A stretch of DNA of 5,415 nucleotides from Clostridiales bacterium (GTDB lineage Bacteria > Bacillota > Clostridia > Oscillospirales > Oscillospiraceae), in NCBI GenBank assembly GCA_021203685.1, contig JAJQAS010000244.1, positions 1 through 5,415 of the forward strand. The letters run 5' to 3'. The position numbers and the translations under genes are program-made. Each line of letters starts with the position of its first letter. Position 1 is the first letter of the stretch. Positions 1 through 5,415 of the stretch are shown one piece after another. The notes below the pieces were generated by a model, which saw nothing but the letters and a program-made list of their open reading frames with translations, did no database searches and was not told where the DNA came from.

Positions 1-2
1 GT

Positions 3-1229
3 AGCTTCAATGTCTACGACGACATCAAGAAAAAGCTCGTGGAGCAGGGCGTTCCCACCGAAGAAATCGCTTTTATCCATGATGCCGATTCCGAGGCCAA
101 AAAGAAAGCACTGTTTTCCAAAGTGCGCACCGGCCAGGTGCGGGTACTGCTAGGTTCCACGCAGAAGATGGGGGCGGGAACTAACGTCCAGGACCGCCTT
201 GTGGCGGTTCACCACCTGGATGTGGGCTGGCGACCTGCGGACATGACACAGCGCAACGGGCGCATCATCCGCCAGGGCAACCGGAACAAGCAGGTGCAGG
301 TTTTCAATTACGTCACGGAAGGGACCTTCGATGCTTACCTCTGGCAGACGCTGGAGAACAAGCAGAAGTTCATCTCGCAAATTATGACCAGTAAATCTCC
401 GGTTCGCTCCTGTGACGATGTAGACGAACAGGTGCTGTCCTATGCCGAGGTCAAGGCCCTTTGCGCCGGAGACGAGCGCATCAAGGAAAAGATGGACCTG
501 GACATTGACGTGGCCCGGTTGAAGGTAGTGCGGGCGGATTTCCTGAGCAATCAATATCGGTTGGAGGACCGGCTGTTGAAACATTTCCCGGCGCAAATTG
601 AGAAGCAGCAGGGGTATATTCAGGGCTTTGAGGCTGACATTCAGACTGCGGCGGCGCACCCGCTACCCAAGGAGGGCTTTGTGGGGATGGAGGTCAACGG
701 ACGGAGGTTTTCCGAAAAACAGCTTGCAGGTGAAGCCATTCTTGCCGCCTTCCGGGACTGCAAGGGAGCCGAACCGGTACCATTGGGCAGTTATCGCGGA
801 TTCCAGATGGAACTGTCCTATGATTCCTTCCGGCAGGAGGTGGACCTGACGCTGAAAGGCGTTATGAGCCATCGGTTGGCCCTCGGCACCGACGCCAGAG
901 GCAACCTGACCCGCATCGACAACGCGCTGGCCGGGATTCCTGGGAAGTTGGAGGCGGCAAAAGAACAGCTTACAAACCTGGAAAACCAGCGGGAGGCGGC
1001 CAAGGCGGAGGTAGGCAAGCCCTTTCCCCAGGAGGCCGAGCTGCGGGAGAAGTCCGCACGACTGGCGGAACTGGACGCCGCTCTGAACTTGGCGGAGAAT
1101 CCTACGCCCCAGGAGGAACGGGGGAGCAGTGAGGAACGCCCTTCCGTTTTGGCGGATTTGAAGCAAAAATCCAGCCAGGTGCCGCCGCCGAAGAAGGGCG
1201 AGAAACAGCGGGATGAGGAAGTGCTGTGA
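3..1229 (+). CDS. C-terminal part of a giant SNF2-type helicase of an ICE (5' end outside window)
   Basis: The frame is open from the window edge, so the gene starts upstream; 408 residues are visible. The first third is the end of a superfamily 2 helicase C-terminal lobe. GSTQKMGAGTNVQ (about residues 52-64) corresponds to motif V, and QRNGRIIRQGN (about 83-93), with its two arginines, to motif VI, which contacts ATP. Next come YVTEGTFDAYLWQ and ENKQKFISQIMTSKSPVRS, hallmarks of the very large helicase/methylase-like proteins of Tn1549/CTn5-type ICEs. The last 200 or so residues have charged helical, probably coiled-coil stretches (around QLTNLENQREAAKAEV) and end in a low-complexity Pro/Lys/Glu tail. 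In these elements the whole protein usually exceeds 2,000 residues, with a methyltransferase-like part upstream; that part cannot be seen here. Its role is inferred to be DNA remodelling or protection during transfer and is not established. A plain helicase fragment is less likely given the ICE neighbours. Confidence 0.9.
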   Translation, partial: SFNVYDDIKKKLVEQGVPTEEIAFIHDADSEAKKKALFSKVRTGQVRVLLGSTQKMGAGTNVQDRLVAVHHLDVGWRPADMTQRNGRIIRQGNRNKQVQVFNYVTEGTFDAYLWQTLENKQKFISQIMTSKSPVRSCDDVDEQVLSYAEVKALCAGDERIKEKMDLDIDVARLKVVRADFLSNQYRLEDRLLKHFPAQIEKQQGYIQGFEADIQTAAAHPLPKEGFVGMEVNGRRFSEKQLAGEAILAAFRDCKGAEPVPLGSYRGFQMELSYDSFRQEVDLTLKGVMSHRLALGTDARGNLTRIDNALAGIPGKLEAAKEQLTNLENQREAAKAEVGKPFPQEAELREKSARLAELDAALNLAENPTPQEERGSSEERPSVLADLKQKSSQVPPPKKGEKQRDEEVL

Positions 1230-1573
1230 TGGGCCAGGACAAAGAGAACCGGGACGTTGTGCTGCACTTCCGCGTCAGTCCCTCCGAGGAGGCCCGCATC
1301 CGGGCGAAAATGGAGGAGGTAGGCGTCACCAGCATGAGCGCTTACCTCCGCAAAATGGCGCTGGATGGGTACTGTGTTCAGCTAGATTTTGACTATCCCC
1401 GGCAAATCAGCGCCCTTCTTCGGCGCTGTAGCTCGAATCTGAATCAGTACGCCCGCCGCGCCAATGCCACCGGCAGCATTTACGCCGAGGACATTCAGGA
1501 CTTACAGGAGCGCATGAACGAGATTTGGCTGAACCAGAAGGAATCACTGGAACTGCTGGCCGCTATCCGATGA
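1229..1573 (+). CDS. mobC: MobC-like relaxosome accessory protein
   Basis: A 114-residue protein of the bacterial mobilization (MobC) family. MobC-type proteins bind near oriT and help the relaxase open the DNA at the nick site. The N-terminal half looks like a ribbon-helix-helix DNA-binding fold: a basic strand (VVLHFRVSPSEEARI), then helices (AKMEEVGVTSMSAYLRKMALDG). The C-terminal half carries the family signature LRRCSSNLNQYARRAN followed by a helix (DIQDLQERMNEIW). I chose the ATG at 1229, which overlaps the helicase stop as TGATG, because GAGGAA at 1215-1220 lies 8 bases upstream. A GTG at 1226 would add one residue but is less well spaced. The overlap suggests translational coupling to the helicase gene. 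The length is normal for the family and nothing looks broken. Confidence 0.85.
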   Translation: MGQDKENRDVVLHFRVSPSEEARIRAKMEEVGVTSMSAYLRKMALDGYCVQLDFDYPRQISALLRRCSSNLNQYARRANATGSIYAEDIQDLQERMNEIWLNQKESLELLAAIR

Positions 1574-1591
1574 AGTGCAGATCGCACAAAA

Positions 1592-1629
1592 AGAGCTGCG
1601 GCGACATCCTTGCGGATCGCCACAGCTCT
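1592..1629. terminator. Strong hairpin after mobC; T-run only on the minus-strand side
   Basis: Arms 1592-1604 and 1617-1629 pair over 13 positions with one C/A mismatch. TCC (1607-1609) and GGA (1614-1616) can extend the stem to a TTGC loop. Read on the + strand, the hairpin is followed by GGTAAAATG, which is not a U-tract. Read on the - strand, it is followed by TTTTTGTGC, as in an intrinsic terminator. It may stop antisense transcripts entering mobC, or act as an attenuator or mRNA-stability element between mobC and the next gene. The structure is directly visible; the function is inferred. Confidence 0.5.
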
Positions 1630-1696
1630 GGTAAAATGAAATCGGCATGAAAGAGCATACACCGTTTGACCAGAAAAAAACAAGGAGGAAAACAAA

Positions 1697-1987
1697 ATGA
1701 TTATGGAATTGCTCTACAACGGACGTATCTACCCGGCAGAGGACATCACATCGCAGGATGAGCGGTATTTGAAAGCGGAGGAGCGGGTAAATCGGACGTT
1801 TGATGATCTCCACGCCCGGCTGAATGATACAGATAAAAAACAGTTGGAGCAGATTCGTGAAGCGATGTACGAGAGCCAGTTTTACGCGGAGGAGGAACGC
1901 TTCCGCTATGGCCTGACGCTGGGGGTGATGCTGATGCAGGAAATTTACGGGGTGTACGGTGCAAAATACTTTAAGCCAAATTCGTGA
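1697..1987 (+). CDS. DUF6809-like small ICE protein, function unknown
   Basis: A 96-residue, highly charged, probably cytoplasmic protein. The LYNGRIYPAED start and the FRYGLTLGVMLMQEIYG segment near the C-terminus match the pattern I associate with the DUF6809 family: a small N-terminal motif, a charged helical middle, and a C-terminal helix with F..G..LG..LM.E. These proteins recur between mobC and the relaxase gene in Tn1549/CTn5-like elements, and no biochemical role is known to me. AAGGAGG at 1682-1688 lies 8 bases before the ATG, an excellent ribosome-binding site; a second in-frame ATG two codons later is less well placed. The 123-bp gap before it holds a hairpin, so it may be expressed separately from mobC. 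The next gene begins 13 bases after its stop. No predicted membrane segment or signal peptide. Confidence 0.8.
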   Translation: MIMELLYNGRIYPAEDITSQDERYLKAEERVNRTFDDLHARLNDTDKKQLEQIREAMYESQFYAEEERFRYGLTLGVMLMQEIYGVYGAKYFKPNS

Positions 1988-2000
1988 AGGAGGCGGGACT

Positions 2001-2306
2001 ATGGTTGTAACCTTATTGAAACTGCCGTTGAAGCTGGTCGCTCTGCCAGTGGCGCTGGCTGTCACCATCGCAAAGTGGGCGGGTGTGTTTCTGACCAGCT
2101 TTGCAGGCGCGATTTTCTATCTCCTGTCCGGTCTGTGCTTCGTGATTGCCGTTCTGGGCTATCTGATGGGGATTTGTACTGGTGGAGAAGCGGTGGAAGT
2201 GCTTGTGATGGGGTTTGTGGCGTTCGTCCTGCCCTTCGCTGCCGGTTGGGTGATCGGGGTGGTTGACGCGCTGGATGAGGCCCTTTGGGACTTTATCAAG
2301 TCATGA
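2001..2306 (+). CDS. CD1845-family small membrane protein
   Basis: A 101-residue, very hydrophobic protein with a short basic start (LLKLPLKL), about three membrane-spanning stretches (roughly residues 12-25, 29-58 and 64-89, the middle one long) and an acidic tail ending in DALDEALWDFIKS. Size, hydrophobic pattern and the tail (…LDD/E..L.DFI) match the family named after CD1845 of the C. difficile element CTn5, which lies just upstream of the relaxase gene. Its function is unknown; a role at the membrane near the transfer apparatus is only a guess. I chose the ATG at 2001 over an in-frame GTG at 1959 because AAGGAGG (1987-1993) sits 7 bases before it. That SD sequence overlaps the last base of the preceding stop codon, so the two small genes are almost certainly co-transcribed and perhaps coupled. 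Confidence 0.8.
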   Translation: MVVTLLKLPLKLVALPVALAVTIAKWAGVFLTSFAGAIFYLLSGLCFVIAVLGYLMGICTGGEAVEVLVMGFVAFVLPFAAGWVIGVVDALDEALWDFIKS

Positions 2307-2353
2307 TAATCCATTCGCCAAGCAGAAAAATCAGTAAATCATCGTTTTTCATG

Positions 2354-2383
2354 GCCCCGGACGGACAGCTCCCCGTCTGGGGC
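2354..2383 (+). terminator. GC-rich stem-loop after the CD1845-like gene (weak terminator or oriT structure)
   Basis: Arms 2354-2364 and 2373-2383 form 11 pairs, one of them G-T, around an 8-base loop. It starts 47 bases after the stop codon of the membrane protein gene. The sequence that follows, TGCCTCTATTT, is only partly T-rich, so termination would be modest. Because it lies in the gap just before the relaxase, it could instead belong to the transfer origin. The stem is seen directly; its role is undecided. Confidence 0.45.
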
Positions 2384-2407
2384 TGCCTCTATTTGAAAAT
2401 CGCTGAA

Positions 2408-2455
2408 AGTGCCGATTCATGAATCGGGAAAGAGGCCCCCAAATATGGCACTCTT
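2408..2455. other. Candidate origin of transfer (oriT): nested inverted repeats before the relaxase
   Basis: This stretch holds a perfect 16-bp palindrome (2412-2427, CCGATTCA then its complement). Beside it is a second stem: arms 2430-2437 and 2447-2455 pair over 8 bases with one bulged A, around a 9-base loop. A third, competing pairing joins AGTGCC (2408-2413) to GGCACT (2447-2452) and would enclose the palindrome. In MOBP systems oriT usually lies next to the mobC/relaxase genes and has an inverted repeat a few bases from the nick. The location and structure fit, but I cannot identify the nick site with confidence. Confidence 0.4.
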
Positions 2456-2478
2456 GCGAAAGCAATCTGAATACAGAC

Positions 2479-2486
2479 GGAGGTGA
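2479..2486 (+). promoter_or_regulatory. Ribosome-binding site of the relaxase gene, now facing an ATC codon
   Basis: GGAGGTGA is a near-perfect Shine-Dalgarno sequence. Five bases later, exactly where a start codon belongs, stands ATC (2492-2494). It is followed in frame by the codons for A-A-T-R-L-I-P-L-H, the family's normal N-terminus after Met. It therefore fixes the original start and shows that ATG was probably changed to ATC. The GTG at 2483 lies inside this site and has no SD sequence of its own. Confidence 0.7.
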
Positions 2487-2491
2487 GACCC

Positions 2492-3917
2492 ATCGCAGCG
2501 ACCAGACTGATTCCCCTGCACGTCAACAAGGGAAAAGACACTGAATGACCGGACGGACTATGCCAAGAACCCGGAAAAGACAGAGAAGGGGGATTTGGTC
2601 ACGGCCTATGAGTGTGACCCTTTTACCGTAGACGAGGAATTTATGCTGTCCAAGCGTCAGTATGAACACAGTACTGGGCGGCGGCAAAAGCACGATGTCA
2701 TCGCCTATCAGATACGACAGTCCTTCAAGCCGGGTGAGGTCACAGCGGAGGAGGCCAACCAAATCGGCTACGAGTTGGCGATGCGGTTCACCAAGGGGAA
2801 ACACGCCTTTATCGTGGCCACCCACACAGACAGGCCCCATATCCACAACCATATCATATTCAATTCCACTACGCTGGACGGGAGCCGCAAGTTCAAGAAC
2901 TTTTTTCTGTCCTCTCTGGCCATTCAGAAAATCAGCGATAGGCTCTGTGTACAGCACGGCCTCTCCATCATTGAGCCGAAACCTTATAGTGAACGGGAAA
3001 AACGAACGGACTACCCGAAGACCCCATCTTTCCGGGACGGTATCTGTGAAGCCATCGACGCCATCCTCCAGCAGAAGCCGGAGGATTTTGAAGCGTTTCT
3101 GCGGATGCTGGAGGAGTACGGCTATGAGGTCAAACAGGGCAAGAACATTGCCCTGAAAGGCAAAGGCCAGCAGCGATTCATCCGTCTGCGGTCTTTGGGT
3201 GAAGGCTACTCAGAGGAAGAAATCCGTACCGTCTTAGCCGGAGCCAGAGAGCATCAGCCCAAGCAACGGAGAAAGGAAAAGCAGTTCTCCGCAGCGCCGC
3301 CGAAGCTCCAGCTCTTGATCGACATTGAGGCAAAGCGGGCGCAAGGCAAGGGCGGCTATGTCCGCTGGGCAAAGAATTTCAATTTGCAGCAAATGGCCGA
3401 AGCAGTCTGCTTCGTTAAGGAGCATGACATCGGCACCTTCGATGAATTAGTGGAAAAGACAGACGCCGCCACCGCCAGATTCAACAAGCTTTCTGATTCC
3501 ATCAAATCGGCGGAGCAGCGTTTGGCGGAAATCGCCGCCCTGAAGAAACACATTATCAACTATTCCCGGACGAAGGAGACCTATGCCGCCTACAGGAAGT
3601 CCGGATACAGCAAAAAGTTTCTGGAGGAACACCGGGAGGAGATCACCCTCCACAAAGCGGCAAAGGCGGCGTTCAACCAGCTTGACGGCACTGGTACGCA
3701 GGGGAAAGCCAAAATTCCCACCATTAAGCAGCTCAACCAAGAATACGCCCAAGTGCTGAGTGGAAAGAAAGCGGCCTATGCGGAGTACCATGGAGCCAGG
3801 AAGCAGATGCAGGAACTACTCATCGCCCGGAAAAATGTTGAGGTGATTTTGGGCGTGGAGCAGAAACAGGAGGAACAGCGCAGGCAACAGGAACAGCAGC
3901 ATAATACTGACAGATGA
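2492..3917 (+). pseudogene. VirD2-like (MOBP) relaxase, apparently broken at the 5' end
   Basis: A relaxase cuts one strand at oriT through a tyrosine and pilots it into the recipient. The longest intact frame runs 2595-3917 (440 codons from a TTG). Its HTDRPHIHNH motif (residues 77-86) is the metal-binding three-histidine motif, and VIAYQIRQSFKPGEVT and HAFIVATHT are typical of ICE relaxases. A helical C-terminal region ends in a Gln/Glu-rich tail. The family N-terminus, AATRLIPLHVNKGK, is encoded at 2495-2536 in another frame, begins at ATC rather than ATG, and hits TGA at 2546-2548. The main frame, closed upstream by TGA at 2508-2510, carries DRTDYAKNPEKTEKGD from 2547. Y (2559-2561) is the likely catalytic residue, and I see no good start codon before it. 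One extra A near 2533-2536 plus loss of about four codons would explain the shift. A TTG-started product would lack the tyrosine. A sequencing error or programmed frameshift is possible. The C-terminus is full length. Confidence 0.75.
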
Positions 3918-3925
3918 TATTGCCC

Positions 3926-3975
3926 CGGTGCGGCACCACAGCGTCTGTGGTTGCCGTACCGAGGTTTTCTTTTTT
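3926..3975 (+). terminator. Intrinsic terminator after the relaxase gene
   Basis: Arms 3926-3941 and 3945-3961 form 16 pairs, including one G-T, with a single bulged T and a CGT loop. The stem is followed by AGG and the tract TTTTCTTTTTT (3965-3975). It begins 8 bases after the relaxase stop, so it marks the end of the + strand mobilization operon. On the - strand the hairpin is not followed by a T-run, so it should not stop transcripts coming from the convergent AraC gene. Confidence 0.88.
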
Positions 3976-4043
3976 CGCCTCTGTTCTGTAAGCGTTCCGC
4001 AGGAATGCGCAGTCCATCACCCACGGGGATGTTCAAAAGGGGT

Positions 4044-4059
4044 TTGGGGATTTCCCCAA
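4044..4059. repeat. Small perfect inverted repeat in the gap between relaxase and AraC gene
   Basis: TTGGGG and CCCCAA pair around an ATTT loop. On the - strand it is followed, after ACCCC, by TTTTG, so it could be a weak terminator for the AraC-family gene, which ends 83 bases away. The rest of 3976-4141 shows no gene, no tRNA and no clear promoter. One ORF in this area (3928-4242) has no SD sequence, overlaps the terminator, and looks spurious. Confidence 0.3.
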
Positions 4060-4141
4060 CGAGTGGGTATTTGGGCCAAAAGTAGCACAAATACATTGCT
4101 CGCCTCGTTAGTGGCGTTACCATATGCGCTGGATCGCATTA

Positions 4142-5344
4142 TCAAACTGCGTTTTTCCTGTACTGGGTCGGAGTCACTCCTGTATACTTCCGAAAAACAA
4201 AAGAGAAGTGGCTGGGTGAGGAAAAATGCAGTTCATCACTGATTTCCTGTATTTTGATATGCGGGTTTTTTAATACCGTTTTTGCATAGGAGATGCGCCG
4301 CTCTGTCAGATATTCCGAAACAGTTATACCAGTTTCCTTTTTGAATCGCAAGGAAATATAATACTTTGTGTATCCGAGCTTATCTGCCAGCTCATCCAGA
4401 TCCAGTTTTTCCTTATAATTTGTATCCAGATAGTTCATACATTCTCGGACAACGGGATTGTGTATCTGCATAAGCGAAAGTTCATGAACCTGATTTGTGA
4501 TATCAAGATACATTACTTCAATGATTTGAATCACATCCGGGACGGTGGAGGCCGCTTCTATGGATTGGATATAATAATCACTACAAGTGTAGGCAGTCTC
4601 TTCGCTAATCCCAGATTGTATGGCAGTCCGAATAAAAAGAGTAATTAAAGCAATCGCTTCATCTTTCTTTTGACGGAGAGGGTTGTCAGGACACATAGTA
4701 CCAATCTGAAAAGAGGAAAACTGAGCAGCAAAATTCGAGATAGGCGTTCCATCTTTGATGCTTTGCAGCATGAGCAATTCGTAGTGATAGGATGTATGGC
4801 CGGAAGACGTAAATGATTGCTTATCTTCATCTTCACGCAGTACGCTTGAATTATCCTGGAGCTTAATATCGTGAATGGATATAGGAGCATCATTCAACGT
4901 ATAGGAAAACTGGCTGACATACCGGATAAAAACAGACGTATTGATTACCGGTATTTGCTCGATAAGATTGAACAATTCTATTTTTGACTTTATGGACATA
5001 TTTTGTGTGTCCATTTTTTCGTGTAAATATATGTCTGATGTATACGAACTGAACACAGGACCAAGCAAATGAATACTGATTAACTGACGGTTCTCTGCAA
5101 CAACCGGGATTGCCGCCCACAAAAGAGACAAATCATCGTACAGAAGAATCGGAGACGCAGATTCCTGAACGTGCTGCCGCAAATAGAAATCACAGTCGCT
5201 TAACGTGAAAATATTTTTCAAAGGAGTTGGGTTGGGATGATTGCTATAGACCCATTCGTAAGAAGCGGACAGATGCCACGAATAGATTTTTTCGGTTTTT
5301 AATAATAGCTCCTCCATATAATTTAAATGAATATTGTTATTCAT
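4142..5344 (-). CDS. AraC-family transcriptional regulator with an uncommon N-terminal sensor
   Basis: A 400-residue regulator. The last 106 residues are the double helix-turn-helix DNA-binding domain of the AraC/XylS family: first helix pair around LDLDELADKLGYTKYYISLRF (residues 314-334), then the linker ITVSEYLTERRISYAKTVL, then the second pair around IQEISDELHFSSPSHFSFVFRKYTG (365-389) and the family ending VTPTQYR. The N-terminal 290 or so residues have no cupin-type arabinose pocket that I recognise. ILLYDDLSLLWAAIPV and ISIHLLGPVF (about residues 66-95) suggest a GAF- or PocR-like ligand-binding fold, which is inference. The ATG at 5344 has GAGG 10 bases upstream. The gene is convergent to the mobilization operon and visibly AT-richer than it, so it probably has a different origin: ICE cargo or host DNA beside the element. 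No target gene is inside the window; a divergent or upstream transporter or enzyme gene beyond 5415 is the usual arrangement. Confidence 0.88.
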   Translation of the reverse strand: MNNNIHLNYMEELLLKTEKIYSWHLSASYEWVYSNHPNPTPLKNIFTLSDCDFYLRQHVQESASPILLYDDLSLLWAAIPVVAENRQLISIHLLGPVFSSYTSDIYLHEKMDTQNMSIKSKIELFNLIEQIPVINTSVFIRYVSQFSYTLNDAPISIHDIKLQDNSSVLREDEDKQSFTSSGHTSYHYELLMLQSIKDGTPISNFAAQFSSFQIGTMCPDNPLRQKKDEAIALITLFIRTAIQSGISEETAYTCSDYYIQSIEAASTVPDVIQIIEVMYLDITNQVHELSLMQIHNPVVRECMNYLDTNYKEKLDLDELADKLGYTKYYISLRFKKETGITVSEYLTERRISYAKTVLKNPHIKIQEISDELHFSSPSHFSFVFRKYTGVTPTQYRKNAV

Positions 5345-5372
5345 ATTTGATCAACCTCTATCTCTTTGTTTT

Positions 5373-5393
5373 CTGCGGGTTCCTTCCCGACAG
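5373..5393 (-). other. Small stem-loop in the leader of the AraC-family gene
   Basis: CTGCGGG (5373-5379) can pair with CCCG and CAG (5386-5389 and 5391-5393) across one bulged A, giving 7 pairs around a 6-base loop. It lies 29 bases upstream of the start codon on the - strand. It could be a leader hairpin or an operator half-site. A TATATA at the very window edge may be part of a -10 box, but the matching -35 would be outside, so I do not call a promoter. Confidence 0.25.
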
Positions 5394-5415
5394 CATTCTG
5401 ATTCCTGTATATAGA

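Noticed and set aside
150..1267. Three long - strand ORFs opposite the helicase and the helicase-mobC junction (150-659, 663-1166, 818-1267)
   Set aside because: Long antisense frames are common in GC-rich genes; the + strand carries clear helicase motifs throughout this part.
1570..1650. 26-codon ORF overlapping the mobC stop, as a gene in its own right
   Set aside because: It is very short and its bases are largely explained by the hairpin; coupling to mobC is only suggested by the ATGA overlap. Kept as part of a finding, not as a feature.
1666..1696. TTGACC at 1666-1671 as a -35 box for the DUF6809-like gene
   Set aside because: No -10 box at suitable spacing; the expected position is occupied by the ribosome-binding site.
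1544..2068. 174-codon - strand ORF across the mobC/DUF6809 region
   Set aside because: It lies opposite two well-supported genes with good ribosome-binding sites, and its translation resembles no family. Treated as a shadow frame.
2357..2558. Direct repeat CCGGACGGAC at 2357-2366 and 2549-2558
   Set aside because: It is only ten bases long; one copy lies in a stem and the other in conserved relaxase codons (DRTD). Probably coincidence.
2662..3156. 164-codon + strand ORF inside the relaxase in another frame
   Set aside because: Its Ser/Arg-rich composition is typical of a shifted frame, and the overlapping frame has the conserved relaxase motifs. It does not continue the N-terminal fragment usefully either.
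3928..4242. 104-codon + strand ORF after the relaxase
   Set aside because: It runs through the intrinsic terminator and into the 3' end of the AraC gene, has no SD sequence, and its protein looks like no known family.
1..5415. CRISPR array, tRNA, rRNA or insertion sequence
   Set aside because: I saw no regularly spaced repeats, no cloverleaf or rRNA-like sequence, and no transposase frame or terminal inverted repeats with target duplications.

Overview
The window looks like the mobilization end of an integrative and conjugative element (ICE) of the Tn1549 / C. difficile CTn5 type, from a gut Firmicute (Clostridia such as Lachnospiraceae or Oscillospiraceae). This rests on recognising the proteins and their order: the C-terminus of a giant SNF2-type helicase, a MobC-like protein, a DUF6809-like small protein, a CD1845-family membrane protein and a VirD2-like (MOBP) relaxase. 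All five are on the + strand, closely spaced and fairly GC-rich. No database search was possible, so family names come from recognised motifs and remembered relatives.

Layout. 3-1229 is the 3' part of the helicase gene; its start lies outside the window. mobC (1229-1573) overlaps the helicase stop codon in a TGATG junction. A 123-bp gap containing a strong hairpin leads to the DUF6809-like gene (1697-1987). The CD1845-like membrane protein gene (2001-2306) follows at once, its Shine-Dalgarno (SD) sequence touching the previous stop. About 185 bp without a gene (2307-2491) is packed with inverted repeats and is the best origin-of-transfer candidate. The relaxase region (2492-3917) ends in a clear intrinsic terminator (3926-3975). 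After about 170 bp with no gene comes a convergent, visibly AT-richer gene on the - strand (4142-5344) for a 400-residue AraC-family regulator. The last 71 bases are its 5' leader.

The most notable point is that the relaxase gene appears broken at its 5' end. A good SD sequence is followed at normal spacing by ATC instead of ATG. The family-typical N-terminal peptide then runs into a TGA after 17 more codons, while the rest of the protein, including the likely catalytic tyrosine, is in the +1 frame. Against remembered relatives this fits one extra A plus loss of about four codons. The remaining 440-codon frame is intact and keeps the metal-binding histidine motif.

How the parts would work together: MobC and the relaxase would form the relaxosome at the oriT, the relaxase nicking one strand for transfer. 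The helicase-like protein and the two small proteins are conserved partners of unknown exact role. If the relaxase lesions are real, this copy may transfer only with a relaxase supplied in trans, or not at all. The AraC regulator is probably cargo or flanking DNA; its target is not in the window.
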